Origin: Penicillium oxalicum
Taxonomy: Eukaryota; Ascomycota; Eurotiomycetes; Eurotiales; Aspergillaceae
Reading direction: 5' to 3'
NCBI RefSeq assembly: GCF_001723175.1
Contig: NC_064653.1
Span: 1,488,001 to 1,552,000 of the forward strand
DNA: 64,000 nt
Below, piece after piece: positions 62,875-64,000 of the stretch. The notes beneath the pieces were generated by a model. The model was given only the letters and a program-made list of their open reading frames with translations. It was not told the origin of the DNA and made no database searches. The first letter of the stretch is position 1, and each line of letters opens with the position of its first letter. Made by a program: the position numbers and the translations under genes.

Positions 62875-64000
62875 ATGGCGATCCAAAAGAAGGTGCGCTA
62901 CTCGTTGCAGTGTCTTTGGGGCTACGAATACTAATTATTTTCCAGCACGGAAAAGGTCGTTTGGATAAATGGTATCGTCTGGCCAAAGAGAAGGGGTACC
63001 GTGCTCGTGCTGCGTTCAAGTTGATTCAACTGAACAAGAAGTATGGGTTTTTGGAAAAGAGCAAGGTCTTGATCGATCTTTGCGCTGCTCCCGGTGTAAG
63101 TTGTGAAGATGCATTTTTCATGTTTCCAGAAGGAAAATCTTTCTGACTATCTTTCAGTCGTGGTGTCAAGTTGCGGCGGAGTGCATGCCCGCTCAGAGTA
63201 TTATTATTGGTGTCGATCTCGCTCCAATTAAACCTATCCCCCGAGCCATCACTTTCCAAAGTGATATTACGACTGAGAAGTGTCGTTCGACAATTCGCGG
63301 ACATTTGAAAGGCTGGAAGGCGGATACCGTTCTTCACGACGGTGCCCCCAATGTGGGTACCGCTTGGGTTCAAGATGCGTTCTCCCAAGCCGAGCTTGTG
63401 CTCCAGTCGTTGAAGCTGGCCACCGAGTTTTTGAACGAAGGTGGAAACTTTGTCACCAAGGTTTTCCGATCCAAGGACTACAATCCTTTGTTGTGGGTTT
63501 TCAAGCAGCTTTTCCAGTCTGTGGAGGCAACCAAGCCTCCCTCGTCCCGAAATGTGTCTGCCGAAATCTTTGTTGTCTGCCGCGGCTTCAAGGCGCCCAA
63601 ACATATCGATCCGAAGTTCCTTGATCCCAAGCACGTCTTCGCCGAACTGTCAGATCCGACACCGAATCATGAAGCCAAGGTGTTTAATCCTGAGAAAAAG
63701 AAGCGTAAGCGTGAGGGTTATGAGGAGGGCGACTACACTCAGCACAAAGAGATTCCAGTCACCGAATTCATCAACACCACCGATCCGATTGCGATCCTCG
63801 GAGGCTACAACAAATTGAGCTTCCAACAACCCATCGGAGGAGACTTGGCTATGTCTACGCTGGAACGACTTGAGGAAACTACGGATGAAATTCGTACCTG
63901 CTGTGAGGATCTTAAGATCCTCGGCAAAAAGGAGTTCCGAAATCTGCTGCGATGGCGCCTCAAGGTCCGTGAGAAATTCGGTCTCAGTGTCAAGAAGAAG
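62875..64000 (+). CDS. spb1: AdoMet-dependent rRNA 2'-O-methyltransferase SPB1 (truncated by window end)
   Basis: Spb1 methylates the 2'-O of G2922 in the A loop of 25S rRNA in yeast and is needed for 60S subunit maturation in the nucleolus. Exons 62875-62892, 62946-63095 and 63158 to the window edge give the first 337 residues; the family is about 800 long. The N-terminus [20 protein letters not shown] is characteristic. The FtsJ-type domain is complete: the SAM-binding motif [17 protein letters not shown] (about 48-64), the [12 protein letters not shown] strand with the catalytic aspartate, the lysine in [14 protein letters not shown], and the glutamate in [14 protein letters not shown]. 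After a basic KKKRKREG stretch, the start of the Spb1-specific middle domain is visible ([13 protein letters not shown]). The C-terminal part lies beyond 64000. Confidence 0.97.

Overview
This 64-kb window is nuclear chromosomal DNA from a filamentous ascomycete, most likely a member of the Eurotiales (Aspergillus/Penicillium type). The genes are broken by many short introns (about 45-90 nt, GT...AG). Protein kinase C, SYF1 and DNA ligase IV read like their Eurotiales orthologues. There are several Zn2Cys6 (fungal-only) transcription factors, and promoters are pyrimidine-rich. I rebuilt most genes by joining exons by hand. Every fully resolved model has a total length divisible by three except pkcA, and that exception is a main finding.

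Layout from left to right. An unknown multi-exon gene lies at 60-2109 (-), followed by about 2 kb with no convincing gene. SYF1 (spliceosome, -) and VMA8 (V-ATPase subunit D, +) are divergent over 245 bp. They are followed by a two-RRM U1A/U2B''-like snRNP protein (-), a tRNA-Gly(GCC), tubulin cofactor D (-), an unknown acidic protein (-) and protein kinase C pkcA (-). After an MFS transporter (-) come an EIF1AD-like protein (+) tail-to-tail with the mannosyltransferase ALG3 (-), a small membrane protein (-) divergent from the PP2A-family phosphatase PPG1 (+), and a Zn2Cys6 factor (-).

A gene-poor stretch of about 5.2 kb (35114-40353) separates these from a Ser/Pro-rich unknown protein (+), DNA ligase IV (-), a factor with both C2H2 fingers and a Zn2Cys6 cluster (-) and the EH-domain protein IRS4 (+). 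Next are a nine-exon Zn2Cys6 factor (+) and a YML020W-like alpha/beta hydrolase (-). The latter is divergent from the rRNA methyltransferase SPB1 (+), which runs off the right edge.

The content is mainly housekeeping: splicing, vacuolar acidification, tubulin folding, cell-wall integrity signalling, N-glycosylation, non-homologous end joining and ribosome biogenesis. I saw no secondary-metabolite cluster, intact transposon, CRISPR array or viral insertion, and no evidence for a new multi-gene system. The points most worth a second look are at gene-structure level: an apparent one-base frame break in pkcA at a seven-base homopolymer, microexons of 7, 10 and 11 nt in the snRNP and VMA8 genes, and a terminal PPG1 intron whose removal creates the conserved DYFL C-terminus.
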